A DNA stretch of 64,000 nucleotides from Desulfotalea sp. (GTDB lineage: Bacteria; Desulfobacterota; Desulfobulbia; Desulfobulbales; Desulfocapsaceae), in the NCBI GenBank assembly GCA_002733995.1, contig NVXR01000035.1, positions 62,001 to 126,000 of the forward strand, read 5' to 3'. Of the stretch, positions 27,101 through 35,150 are shown in pieces. Under the pieces are notes generated by a model. That model was not told where the DNA came from. It made no database searches and saw only the letters and a list, made by a program, of their open reading frames with translations. The stretch's first letter is position 1, and the number at the start of each line of letters is the position of its first letter. A program made the translations under genes and the position numbers.

Positions 27101-28386
27101 CCTCTGATGCGCCCCTGCTTCTGTCGGTTCGAAGCGGTGGTGCGATCTCTATGCCAGGTATGATGGCGACAGCGCATAATGTTGGCTTTAACGAAGAGTT
27201 GATCACGGAGTATGTGGCAAAGCATGGTAACGGCTATCTTGCCTGGGATAACTACCGGCGTTTTTTGCAGTCTTGGGCAATGATCTCTGGGGTGGGCAGG
27301 GAGGATTTTCAGGTGTTGATGAATGAGGCGAAGGCCTCTGCCAATGTGTCTCTCAAACGGGATTTTTCGCCGGAGCAGATGAGAGACCTTGCCCTGTCCT
27401 ATCAGAACCTGAGTCGGGAAAGAGGTTTGGGGATTCCCAGTGATCCCTGGTTACAGCTGGTCTATGCAATAGAACTCGTTCTTGATTCTTGGGAAACGCA
27501 AAAGGCTCTTGAGTACAGGCGTATTATGGATGTGTCGGATTCGTGGGGGACTGCTGTGATTGTGCAGGCAATGGTCTACGGCAATAAGAGTGATCAGTCG
27601 GGTGCAGGAGTCGTTTTTACAGCCCATCCTTATAGAAAAGTTCGGCGGGTGGCCCTGTGGGGGGATTACGCCTTTGGTGATCAGGGGGAAGATATCGTTT
27701 CAGGACTTGTGTCGAGTTGCGCTGTCTCTGTTGAGCAGGCCGAACTCGATGGTCGTTCTGTTGAGAACTCCCTTGAGGTACGCTTCCCTAAGATTTATGC
27801 AGAACTTTTAGTGATATCAAGAGAGCTTGTTTACGATAAGAGGTGGAATCCCCAGGAGATTGAGTTCACCTTTGAGGGCCCTGAGGCGGACGAGTTGTAC
27901 CTTTTGCAGACAAGGGATATGATCACTATCAAAAAGAAAGAACATCTCAATGTGTTTGTTGATAGCAAGGTATTGGCCGGTGCATTTCTTGGCAAAGGCG
28001 TAGGGGTTTCAGGTTCCGCTCTTTCTGGTCTGGCTGTTTTTACAGAAGAAAATATTAAGGAGCTGCAAGAGAGTCAGCCCAATGTACCTCTTATTTTAAT
28101 ACGTCAGGATACGGTGCCAGAAGATATTAAGGTCGTTAGCCAGGCGGATGGCCTGTTGACATCTCGAGGCGGTCAAACTTCCCATGCGTCTGTGGTTGCT
28201 GTCCGTCTGGAAAAGACCTGTGTTGTGGGTTGTGGTAGTCTTAATGTGTATGAAACTGGTCAGTACTGCGAGATCTCAGGACAACGTATTGCTTTTGGCG
28301 ATCATATCTCAATTGATGGTAGAAATGGTAAGGTTCTCGCTGGGGCTCATGCTATTGTCGAGGAATATCATATACTGCCGATTTGA
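24115..28386 (+). CDS. Giant dikinase-like protein (PPDK N-terminal and His domains, no PEP barrel)
   Basis: A 1423-residue protein. Residues 1-920 are mostly helical and match no family I know. From about 925 the ATP-binding domain of pyruvate phosphate dikinase/PEP synthase appears (YLGNKGFNLATLTRHGKRVP, then LLSVRSGGAISMPGMMAT near 1001-1018 and GDQGEDIVSG). The phosphohistidine domain follows with LLTSRGGQTSHASVVAV, where H1357 is the expected phosphorylated residue. The protein ends about 65 residues later, so the C-terminal PEP/pyruvate TIM barrel is missing. The domain order recalls rifampicin phosphotransferase or water dikinases: ATP phosphorylates the histidine, which passes phosphate to another substrate. 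The position after glgA and gap hints at a glucan or sugar substrate, but this is a guess. Confidence 0.85.
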   Translation: MDINEKAAIESDALKANLLETAGKVVIDPELLLLLEVVEPYKGLHSTLEKLLYEVCHPFRNWKLVLPQLRSFALKNINYYRADPRGAETFRLFARLFIEALHDTARDPQLLAQSVGAVMTWLDKVLQKFSKEDLQRFGPEINRLLTTLNGLRKTDRPILMQFVHGQHPLGKLGKRLLVLGGEKDDFDFYAFAEFMQTTQELCYDYWLNEDDPLAWFLDRCSLPVADSKSSRLFAAISHKMYHQHVAVLRSIDLRDDPRGGLVEMLALPNHIEIVKHYRGMANKLVAAEEIFNTLEKDYDVPVHFFKENRKLLFLFKIMDTKGLYLIHEETLREVNRSLVQLIRQQSFEEIEEFLLTTFKLLKANVKKYPHTSLQCIQVLGAEVFDRGNSRMVEAFLWGVVRFGFQHASVVGVDENWQPLANPAHLANIRVWLHLIMREPKWCSTLFSALIIHLKLSGTCVKDTDLFQRDITQLLNHPIEPIYNLSKQFTKLMPVFFNEIGSEGELRDVSTELDEIHKRKDLLIHFLRKQGHVESSNLIVDFIQAIILFWKSGDKTVLVSYIPEEVYRQIIDFGLYVDEQFVLSGRLWAEMEVMAVEDLLAIDDGEIASFLGRQDDLSSGEVRRFQLLMQMYKLLHKKYNLGSQQLKADIRYAVNDGFPEMESLLSTLEESDTEHCLEALLTSLEGLKEIILSEETFDAQEDIYYKRHIAVDIPSVYGRYKERKFDALSLTFRLENLASLYLEKLPETVNLTIITQATFYSIVRCIKLYMRALSIDGITSRRLTVYLTMLENSIKIRRFSYTQYLDILRGMSDGVKDIIYAFYTNIHHNNLSIIIPQIGEENILDKFSSLYDDAEMGTTIQRLSESFLRELIASTFGLQHLDNFILRILQTLESQKDLLDHTKLDLLMTYNPERALSLLHKPNPYTNNLIYLGNKGFNLATLTRHGKRVPPAFIITTEVFRCRDIVFDYKHTRDEFMHRIRRALSEIEALSGKTFGSSDAPLLLSVRSGGAISMPGMMATAHNVGFNEELITEYVAKHGNGYLAWDNYRRFLQSWAMISGVGREDFQVLMNEAKASANVSLKRDFSPEQMRDLALSYQNLSRERGLGIPSDPWLQLVYAIELVLDSWETQKALEYRRIMDVSDSWGTAVIVQAMVYGNKSDQSGAGVVFTAHPYRKVRRVALWGDYAFGDQGEDIVSGLVSSCAVSVEQAELDGRSVENSLEVRFPKIYAELLVISRELVYDKRWNPQEIEFTFEGPEADELYLLQTRDMITIKKKEHLNVFVDSKVLAGAFLGKGVGVSGSALSGLAVFTEENIKELQESQPNVPLILIRQDTVPEDIKVVSQADGLLTSRGGQTSHASVVAVRLEKTCVVGCGSLNVYETGQYCEISGQRIAFGDHISIDGRNGKVLAGAHAIVEEYHILPI

Positions 28387-28494
28387 GCGTGGCCTGTATC
28401 TACGTCATTTTCCGGGTAGGGGAAAGGGCGTAAGTTGGCGGGGTGCTCTTACTGGATTCGGCGATAAAGACGGTTGTTAGAGTTGTCGTTCGTA

Positions 28495-28529
28495 AGTGAG
28501 CTGGCCGACGCGAAGTCGGCTAGCTCACT
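28495..28529. terminator. Strong 15-bp stem-loop between convergent genes
   Basis: AGTGAGCTGGCCGAC (28495-28509) pairs along its full length with GTCGGCTAGCTCACT (28515-28529), using one G-U pair and a GCGAA loop. There is no T-tract on either side. It lies between the dikinase-like gene (+) and the DUF2892 gene (-) and probably marks the 3' end of one or both transcripts. Confidence 0.55.
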
Positions 28530-28573
28530 GACAGGTTCCATGGGGGGTGCTGATGGTAGCTGGTTGTGCTTTA

Positions 28574-28789
28574 TTACTTACGTCTCTGTTCGGCGACACC
28601 TATCTTTTTGAGTATAAACCCCATTGGACAGAATTTTGTTATGCCGAACTGAAAGAGGTTGAGTCCAACAAATGTTGTAAATAATAGCCAGTAGCTGCTT
28701 TGGAAAATTGGACTGGCTTCAACACCTAAGGAAAGACTGAGTAAGATAAAAAATCCAGCGAGTGAGTGTATCCAATCTGTAATAATCAT
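28574..28789 (-). CDS. DUF2892 (YgaP-type) small membrane protein
   Basis: A 71-residue protein with two hydrophobic helices (about 5-25 and 32-51) ending in ITKFCPMGFILKKIGV. This matches the DUF2892 family, also seen as the membrane anchor of the YgaP rhodanese, with its characteristic cysteine-proline near the second helix. The family is often associated with sulfur transfer or thiol-related genes. It lies 48 bp downstream of an ArsR-type regulator on the same strand and is likely its target and partner. Confidence 0.8.
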   Translation of the reverse strand: MIITDWIHSLAGFFILLSLSLGVEASPIFQSSYWLLFTTFVGLNLFQFGITKFCPMGFILKKIGVAEQRRK

Positions 28790-28837
28790 TGTAGTGTTCC
28801 CTAAGGTTTAGAGGCAAACAAGACTGCTATTTCCTGG

Positions 28838-29125
28838 CTAAAAATCTGGACAAAAAAGTGTGCGCATTTTTTGGATGAGTTCAAGGATTCTTTTGTCGAC
28901 AATCCTGTTGTAAATGAAATTAGCATCTTTCCGAAAATCAATAATGCCCTGGCTTCTTAAGATGTTAAGATGCTGAGAAACATTAGCGTTTGTTGTCTTT
29001 ACTTGGTCCCTGATTTCTCCGACCGAGAGCTCTTTGTCCTGTAAGAGGCAGAGAATTTTTAATCGAATCGGGTGGGACATCGATTTGAGTAGTTTGGACA
29101 TAGCCTCAATCTGTTCGTCTTGCAT
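28838..29125 (-). CDS. ArsR-family transcriptional regulator
   Basis: A 95-residue winged-helix repressor. The HTH reads SVGEIRDQVKTTNANVSQHL (about 34-53), preceded by the family start MSHPIRLKILCLL. Cysteines occur at LCLL in helix 2 and at the C-terminus (LFCPDF), a spacing compatible with a thiol or persulfide sensor such as BigR/SqrR, but assignment is uncertain. The first ATG at 29125 directly abuts AGG; the ATG at 29101 could be used instead. It heads a two-gene unit with the DUF2892 gene. Confidence 0.88.
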   Translation of the reverse strand: MQDEQIEAMSKLLKSMSHPIRLKILCLLQDKELSVGEIRDQVKTTNANVSQHLNILRSQGIIDFRKDANFIYNRIVDKRILELIQKMRTLFCPDF

Positions 29126-29840
29126 CCTCTCACCTAGGTAAGTATTTCATCTTTTAGTTTAATAGTTATTGTGCGTTTGTAAAGTGCTTTAGTGCCTTGT
29201 TCCAGCTTTGTTGTCACAAAAAAGGAATCTGGAGTGTGTTTACGTTTTGAGCGTAACTTTACCTCTAAGGCGTTATCTTGGTTTTATTGTCGCTGGCCGG
29301 TGGGAGCAGTTGTAACTGGAAACAGCTGTATAGAAAAACGAAACCATGAAGTCTGACACAATACAGCTCAATGTGGGGGGGGCGCAATACAAAAAGACTG
29401 TATGGTGGACGATGAAGGGAATAGTAGGTTCGCCTGTAGTTCGGCCTGAGCGGGATCGGAGGGGATCTGCTGGCAGGTTGTCACTAGTAATAATCACACA
29501 TTGATTGATATCTTCTCAGCATCTTTGCTGTTTGTTTTGAGCGGAGATGGCCACAGTGATGGCGGTAAGCGTGTTGTTGGAAAGGTATGAAAAAGAACAA
29601 GGGAGCAGCTTCAGTGGCACTTGTCCCCTTTTTTATAGGTTCATGGGGTATGACTTGGTTCTGTATCTTTTGGCTTATAAATAGAGGGCTGCTGGAGGAG
29701 ACCGTTGCAATGGAAGCCGTTGGAGTGGTATTGGATAGTAGCATTATTTTTATCATTTCAAACGATAGACTTGAATCTGTGGAAAGAAAGGAGTTTATTT
29801 AGGATGAATCTTAATTCATTAAAATTGTCAGGGGAGGGCA
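29126..29840. other. Long intergenic region with one weak ORF
   Basis: A 715 bp gap between the divergent ArsR gene and the isochorismatase gene. A palindromic ACCTAGGT lies near 29130-29140 just before the ArsR start and may be its operator. The only ORF with a ribosome site is 29587-29802. The rest (29160-29580) shows no gene, RNA or repeat that I recognise and could be a decayed locus. Confidence 0.5.
29587..29802 (+). CDS. Doubtful small membrane protein
   Basis: A 71-residue frame starting MKKNKGAASVALVPFFIG, preceded by GGAAAGGT. It has two hydrophobic stretches (about 10-31 and 40-57) and ends 38 bp before the isochorismatase gene in the same direction. No family is recognised. An overlapping minus-strand frame looks less credible. 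Confidence 0.3.
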   Translation: MKKNKGAASVALVPFFIGSWGMTWFCIFWLINRGLLEETVAMEAVGVVLDSSIIFIISNDRLESVERKEFI

Positions 29841-30416
29841 GTGGTGAAAAATAATCTACTTGAACCCGGCTCGGTCTGTCTGCACGTGATAGACGTGCAA
29901 AAGAGTCTCATGTCAAAAATTGACAGGGCGGACTCGGTGGAACAGAATATTGAACTGTTGCTTCAATGTTCAAAGATTTTGGGAATGCCCGTTCTGGCAA
30001 GTACCCAATATAAAAAAGGCCTTGGGCCATATGTGGCAAGTTTAGCCGCCCTTGTCGCAGACGTTCCTCAGTTTGATAAAGTAACCTTTAGCGCAGCAGC
30101 AGATCCTGCCACTGTCGCACATCTTGACAGCTTAAAACCAGCAGTTACTACCGTGATTCTTGTGGGGGTTGAAACCCATATCTGTGTGTATCAGACAGCC
30201 CTTGACCTTTTGGGGCGTGGTTTGGCTGTTCGGATTGTAGTCGATGCTGTGTCTTCGCGACATCGCCTTGATCATGATGTCGGACTTGCGCAGATGCAAG
30301 GGGCCGGTGTGTCAATTTGCACCACAGAGATGCTCATCTATGAGCTTCTTGGTAGGGCTGGCACAAAAGAATTTAAACAAATTTTGCCGTTTATTGTTGA
30401 GCGGGATAACAGATAA
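29841..30416 (+). CDS. Isochorismatase-family hydrolase
   Basis: A 191-residue cysteine hydrolase with the family triad D18 (HVIDVQKSL), K80 (FDKVTFS) and C115 (GVETHICVYQTALDLL). The cis-peptide GVETH before the cysteine is characteristic. It resembles the YcaC-like group of small isochorismatase-related hydrolases; the substrate is unknown. GTG at 29841 is the start, with GGGAGGG a few bases before; a second GTG follows directly. It ends 153 bp before alaS in the same direction. Confidence 0.88.
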   Translation: MVKNNLLEPGSVCLHVIDVQKSLMSKIDRADSVEQNIELLLQCSKILGMPVLASTQYKKGLGPYVASLAALVADVPQFDKVTFSAAADPATVAHLDSLKPAVTTVILVGVETHICVYQTALDLLGRGLAVRIVVDAVSSRHRLDHDVGLAQMQGAGVSICTTEMLIYELLGRAGTKEFKQILPFIVERDNR

Positions 30417-30569
30417 ACAGATGAATAGATGAACAGGTAAAGAGGTAACCCCGACGAAGGGGGAGCCCAAGATTGGCAGCAGGGTACCTAGGGAAATTAA
30501 GCGTTACTTTACCGGAACTCTTCGGGGGAAGTGGCAGATAGAAAATAATATTACGTCTTGTAGATAATT

Positions 30570-33221
30570 ATGAAAGGAAACGAAATTCGCAGCAAGTTTC
30601 TTGCTTATTTTAGTGATAAAGGCCACACCGTTGTCGAGAGTTCTTCTCTTGTTCCTAAAGATGATCCAACCCTGCTTTTTGTTAATGCCGGGATGGTGCA
30701 GTTTAAGACTGTTTTCATGGGAGAAGAGAGCCGAGATTATAACAGGGCTGTGACAAGCCAGCGCTGCGTCCGTGCTGGGGGTAAACACAACGATCTGGAA
30801 AATGTCGGATATACTGCGAGACATCATACCTTTTTTGAAATGTTGGGCAATTTTTCTTTTGGGGCATATTTCAAAGAAGATGCGATTCGCTATGCCTGGG
30901 ATTTCTTGACCAAAGAATTGGGGGTAGATGCCTCAAAACTTTGGGTGTCGATTTTTGATGATGATGACGAAGCTGAGCAGTTGTGGCAAAAAATAGAAGA
31001 TCTACCCAAGGGACGAATAGTTCGAATGGGTGAAAAAGATAATTTTTGGGCCATGGGGGACACCGGTCCCTGTGGGCCTTGTTCCGAAATTCATATTGAC
31101 CAGGGCATCGAAGCTGGCTGTGGTCGGCCAGAGTGCGCCTTGGGGTGTGACTGTGATAGATTTCTTGAGTTGTGGAACCTCGTATTTATGCAGTTTAATC
31201 GTTCTGCTGAGGGAGTTTTAACAAAGCTGCCAAAGCCAAGTATCGATACTGGCATGGGGTTAGAGCGGGTTGCGGCGGTGTTGCAGGGGAAGTTGAATAA
31301 CTACGATTCCGATCTTTTCATGCCGATTATTGCAAAACTTGAAGCCTTGTCCCATAAAAAATATGGTGATAAACCACAGTTTGATACTGCAATGCGGGTC
31401 ATCGCTGACCATGCCCGGGCAACCGCATTTTTGGTGTCTGATGGGGTACTTCCCTCAAACGAAGGCCGTGGGTATGTACTGCGCAGAATTATGCGACGTG
31501 CTGTACGTTACGGTAAATATTTAGGTCTCGAAAAACCGTTTCTTGAAGATGTTACCCGTGTTGTGGTGGCTGAGATGCAACAGGCCTACCCTCAACTTCT
31601 AACGACTGATGCCCTGCTCATTAAGGTGGTAAATAATGAAGAAGAACGATTTGGCGAAACCTTAGAACATGGTCTTGCTCTGCTTGATGGGGAAATGGCG
31701 CGTCTTGCCGCCGATGGGACGAACATTATTTCGGGTAAATTCATATTTAAACTATATGATACCTTTGGCTTTCCCTTTGATATTGTTCGCGATATTGCGC
31801 TTGAAAAAGGCTATGGCTTTGACGAAAAAGGTTTTGTCGCTGAGATGGATCACCAGAGAAAGAAATCGAGAGATTCGAGGAAGGGTGAGGGCGTAAAACT
31901 GCTCGGTGAAGGTGTAAAGAGTATTGCCAAAATGGGAAAACGTACCGAATTTACGGGCTACTCTGAGTTGACTCGGCAGTCGAGAGTTGAAGCTTTATTA
32001 AGCGACTCCGGTGCGCGTATAAAAGAGCTTGGACCAGGAGCTATTGGTCAGCTTTTTGTTGACGTTACACCGTTTTACGCTGAGTCTGGTGGACAGGCTG
32101 GTGACGTAGGTACTGTAACCTGGGACGGCGGAGAGGCTAAGGTCGTCGCGACTTCTGTGGAGGGAAAGAAAATTATTCTCCATAGGATTGAGGTTATAAC
32201 AGGAACCCTGGTTGAAGGTTCTGGCGTATTGTTACAAGTCGCCGAAGCTACAAGGAAGGACTCTGCTGCCCATCATACTGCAACCCATCTTTTACACGCG
32301 GCACTCCGTGATGTTTTGGGGGATCATGTCAAGCAGGCGGGTTCACTCGTAGGCCCGGGAAGATTGCGTTTTGACTTTACCCATTTCACCCCTGTTGCCG
32401 GCGATGAGCTGGAGCGGATTGAGCGACTGGTAAATCAGAAGATCAGGGATAACGCTGAGGTTGTAACACGTTTACTCGATCGTGAAGAAGCTCTTAAAGA
32501 AGGTGCAATGGCACTGTTTGGCGAGAAATATGCGGAAAAAGTTCGGGTTGTTTCTGTCTCTGATTTTAGCAAGGAACTTTGTGGTGGAACCCACGTGTCG
32601 GCGGTGGGTGAGATTGGTGTATTTAAAATCCAATCTGAAACTGGTATTGCAGCCGGGGTAAGACGGATTGAGGCGCTTGCTGGACGTGCAGCTTTTGCTG
32701 ATATTCAAAGCGCATATGGCGAGCAAAAAAAGTCGATTGAAATGCTTAATGCCCATGGCATAACCGATGCTACGCTCAAGGTTGAGCAGCTGCTAGCACA
32801 TGTAAAGGTTATGGAAAAACAGATCGCAGACCTGTCTAATCAGCTGGCAAGCTCCGATCTCGATTCTGTACTCAAGAGTGGTGTTGTTATTGAGGGTGTG
32901 AAGGTTATCAGTGCTGAAATACCGCTTGATAGTCCAAAAACACTGAGGGCCGTAGGCGATAAGTTGCGTGAGAGTCTTGGCTCGGGAGTAGTTGTTTTAG
33001 GTGGGGTTATTAATGGAAAGGCTGCAATTCTTGCAATTGTGAGCAAGGATCTTACCGCCAGGATAAAAGCTGGGGAGCTTGTCAATAAGGTTGCTCAGGT
33101 TGTTGGTGGCAAAGGTGGTGGTCGTCCTGATATGGCCCAGGCGGGGGGGCCGATGGTTGACAAACTTCCAGAAGCTATTAAATCGGTATCTGCAGCTGTA
33201 AAAGAGATTCTTTCTCAATAA
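30570..33221 (+). CDS. alaS: Alanyl-tRNA synthetase AlaS
   Basis: A class II aminoacyl-tRNA synthetase charging tRNA-Ala, with 883 residues as usual. The catalytic domain starts with NEIRSKFLAYFSDKGHTVV and has VNAGMVQFK and the motif 3 glycine/arginine region. The editing domain has HHTATHLLH (about 568-576) and C671 in CGGTHV, the zinc-binding residues that clear Ser- and Gly-tRNA-Ala. The C-terminal C-Ala domain ends with GGKGGGRPDMAQAGG. The 153 bp leader shows no T-box consensus. The atpF' gene follows after 284 bp. Confidence 0.99.
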   Translation: MKGNEIRSKFLAYFSDKGHTVVESSSLVPKDDPTLLFVNAGMVQFKTVFMGEESRDYNRAVTSQRCVRAGGKHNDLENVGYTARHHTFFEMLGNFSFGAYFKEDAIRYAWDFLTKELGVDASKLWVSIFDDDDEAEQLWQKIEDLPKGRIVRMGEKDNFWAMGDTGPCGPCSEIHIDQGIEAGCGRPECALGCDCDRFLELWNLVFMQFNRSAEGVLTKLPKPSIDTGMGLERVAAVLQGKLNNYDSDLFMPIIAKLEALSHKKYGDKPQFDTAMRVIADHARATAFLVSDGVLPSNEGRGYVLRRIMRRAVRYGKYLGLEKPFLEDVTRVVVAEMQQAYPQLLTTDALLIKVVNNEEERFGETLEHGLALLDGEMARLAADGTNIISGKFIFKLYDTFGFPFDIVRDIALEKGYGFDEKGFVAEMDHQRKKSRDSRKGEGVKLLGEGVKSIAKMGKRTEFTGYSELTRQSRVEALLSDSGARIKELGPGAIGQLFVDVTPFYAESGGQAGDVGTVTWDGGEAKVVATSVEGKKIILHRIEVITGTLVEGSGVLLQVAEATRKDSAAHHTATHLLHAALRDVLGDHVKQAGSLVGPGRLRFDFTHFTPVAGDELERIERLVNQKIRDNAEVVTRLLDREEALKEGAMALFGEKYAEKVRVVSVSDFSKELCGGTHVSAVGEIGVFKIQSETGIAAGVRRIEALAGRAAFADIQSAYGEQKKSIEMLNAHGITDATLKVEQLLAHVKVMEKQIADLSNQLASSDLDSVLKSGVVIEGVKVISAEIPLDSPKTLRAVGDKLRESLGSGVVVLGGVINGKAAILAIVSKDLTARIKAGELVNKVAQVVGGKGGGRPDMAQAGGPMVDKLPEAIKSVSAAVKEILSQ

Positions 33222-33440
33222 ATGATAAGTGGTTTTAGCATGTAAAGAGACGGGCTCTGGGCCGCTGAACCTGTGGTGCAGATCTCAATATATTGTGGTT
33301 GTGACAATGTCTGAAAATGATAAAATAGTTGACAAAATCGCATATCTACAGTAAGAATTTTCTGCTATTGTGAATGGTGGTTCATTTTTTTGCAATCAAC
33401 AGAAACAGAGCATTCCAGCACGCATACTAATCGCGGTTAT

Positions 33441-33464
33441 CATTCATTTGACGTCAAATGAATG
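33441..33464. repeat. Perfect 24-bp palindrome upstream of the F1 operon
   Basis: CATTCATTTGAC (33441-33452) is directly followed by its exact reverse complement GTCAAATGAATG (33453-33464). It lies 42 bp before the atpF' start and 220 bp after alaS. It could be an operator or, as RNA with the following TTTAGTTTTTTT, an AT-rich terminator for alaS. A weak promoter (TTGACA at 33329-33334, TAAGAA at 33352-33357) lies upstream. Confidence 0.7.
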
Positions 33465-33505
33465 TTTAGTTTTTTTCGTTATCCTAGTTACGTAGGAGTA
33501 CTAAC

Positions 33506-33931
33506 ATGATTACGACGGATATCACCTTAGTTATTCAGATTGTTAACATGGCTGTTCTCATGTTTATCCTTAACCGAGTTCTTTATTTGCCTGTAAAGAA
33601 TATCCTAAGGGAAAGGTCTGAAAAGCTACGGGGCATGCAGGACGACATCTCTACTTTTGAGAAAAATGCAAAGCTCCAGCAGGAAGAAGTTGATGCAAAA
33701 ATGGCCCAGGCCTCAGGCAAGGCAAAGGCGGCGTTGGATGCAGCGAGAGCTGAAGCCCAGGCTGCTGGTGGGGAAAAATTGGCGGCAATCAAGGCGAAGG
33801 CTGAGGCGGCAAAGGATGAAAAACTTGCCACTCTTAAAGCTGACATTGAGAACGCCAGGACGAGTTTGCAGAAAGGTCTTGATGGTTTTGCAAATGAAAT
33901 GGCAAGTAAAATTTTAGGGAGGAGCCTGTAA
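33506..33931 (+). CDS. atpF': ATP synthase subunit b' (AtpF')
   Basis: A 141-residue peripheral-stalk subunit. One N-terminal membrane helix (about 7-27, ITLVIQIVNMAVLMFILNRV) is followed by a long charged alpha-helix rich in Ala, Lys and Glu (about 35-130) that dimerises with subunit b and links F0 to F1. The length and lack of a signal peptide distinguish it from the following longer b subunit. It is the first gene of the F1 cluster; the next gene starts 2 bp after its stop codon. Confidence 0.92.
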   Translation: MITTDITLVIQIVNMAVLMFILNRVLYLPVKNILRERSEKLRGMQDDISTFEKNAKLQQEEVDAKMAQASGKAKAALDAARAEAQAAGGEKLAAIKAKAEAAKDEKLATLKADIENARTSLQKGLDGFANEMASKILGRSL

Positions 33932-33933
33932 CC

Positions 33934-34608
33934 ATGATTGGAGTCAAAAAAATTGCAGGTCTCGTAAGCTTGCTGACATTGACACTTTGGTTTGCACTGT
34001 CCTTCGGGACCGTCTTTGCCTCAAGTGATGCTGCATCCGCCCCTGTTACTGCTGATCATGCGGTTGTCGCAACAGATGCACATAGCGCCGATGTTGGTGG
34101 TCACGTTGTGTCTAATAGCCTTTCAGCTGCAAAATTGAAAGATTTAGGCTGGAGAGTTGTTAACTTTATAGCCTTGATGATCATTCTAGTTAAATTCGGT
34201 GCAAAACCAATCGGTGCTAGCCTCTCTGCTAGGCGAGTAAAGATTAAGGATGAAATCGAAACCCTAGAGATGCAAAAGGTTGAAGCCGAACAATCATACA
34301 ATGACTTTCAGACAAAACTCTCTTCCGTTGAGTCTGAGATAGATAAAGTCGTTGATCGAGCGATTGCTCAGGCTGAGGATGAAAAACGCAAGATTCTTGA
34401 AAAGGCGGAACAGGCGGCAGAAGAGATCATGCGCTCTGCAGAAATGGCCGTACAAAATGAAGTTACTGAAGCTCGACGCATCTTAAAAGATGATGCTGCA
34501 GAGCAGGCCGCGATAATTGCCGAACAGCTGATCATAAAGAATCTCACTGAAGACGATCAGGTGAAGATAATTGAAAATTATTTAGATAAAGTGGGGGCCG
34601 TACAGTGA
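33934..34608 (+). CDS. atpF: ATP synthase subunit b (AtpF) with N-terminal extension
   Basis: A 224-residue subunit b, longer than the usual 156-170. It begins with a signal-like hydrophobic segment (about 8-30, ending GTVFASS) and a short Ala/His/Val-rich stretch, then the normal membrane helix (about 73-92, VVNFIALMIILVKFG) and the long coiled helix of the stalk. The first segment could be a cleaved signal peptide or a second membrane helix. It overlaps the atpH start by 4 bp, showing coupled translation. Confidence 0.93.
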   Translation: MIGVKKIAGLVSLLTLTLWFALSFGTVFASSDAASAPVTADHAVVATDAHSADVGGHVVSNSLSAAKLKDLGWRVVNFIALMIILVKFGAKPIGASLSARRVKIKDEIETLEMQKVEAEQSYNDFQTKLSSVESEIDKVVDRAIAQAEDEKRKILEKAEQAAEEIMRSAEMAVQNEVTEARRILKDDAAEQAAIIAEQLIIKNLTEDDQVKIIENYLDKVGAVQ

Positions 34609-35150
34609 AACAGACAATCCTCGCAAAAAGATACGCCAAGGCAATTTTCACAATAGGTCAGAGTCAGGAGAATTATGAAGAGTACAACGAGGTGCTACAG
34701 GGAGTAGCTACTTTGTTTACCGATATTCCTGAGGTTGCAGATGCCCTGACCAATCCCCTTTACCCGATGGATGTAAAAGAGAAAGTGATGACAGGTATTG
34801 TCGCTTCCATTGGTGTAGATAAAGTAATGGGGAACTTCCTGAATCTTTTAGTTCAGAAAAAGCGAGCAGAAATATTGCCCGAAATAGCAGATGCCTATAC
34901 ATCCATGGTTGACGAAGAAAAAAATATCAGTCACGGCAATGTTATTTCAGCGGTTGAGCTGAGCGATGAATTAAAAAACAATATTCAAACAGTATTAGAA
35001 AAATTAACAGGCAAGAAAGTTGAACTCACGACGGCCGTGGATCCAACCATAATTGGCGGTATGGTAGCCAAGGTTGGCGATCTGGTTTTGGACGGGAGCA
35101 TTAAGACTCAGCTTGCTGGTTTAAAAGATTCCATTAAGGGGAGAGAATAG
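34605..35150 (+). CDS. atpH: ATP synthase subunit delta (AtpH)
   Basis: A 181-residue delta subunit, which caps the F1 head and joins it to the b/b' stalk. Family features are the start LAKRYAKAIFTIG, a helical N-terminal domain and the C-terminal signature DPTIIGGMVAKVGDLVLDGS. It overlaps the atpF stop by 4 bp and abuts atpA with no gap, as expected for a tightly coupled operon. Confidence 0.97.
   Translation: MKQTILAKRYAKAIFTIGQSQENYEEYNEVLQGVATLFTDIPEVADALTNPLYPMDVKEKVMTGIVASIGVDKVMGNFLNLLVQKKRAEILPEIADAYTSMVDEEKNISHGNVISAVELSDELKNNIQTVLEKLTGKKVELTTAVDPTIIGGMVAKVGDLVLDGSIKTQLAGLKDSIKGRE

Noticed and set aside
30417..30569. Possible T-box in the alaS leader
   Set aside because: The leader is short, lacks the AGGGTGGNACCGCG motif and has only weak hairpins; its CAGATGAA-like repeats look like chance low-complexity sequence.
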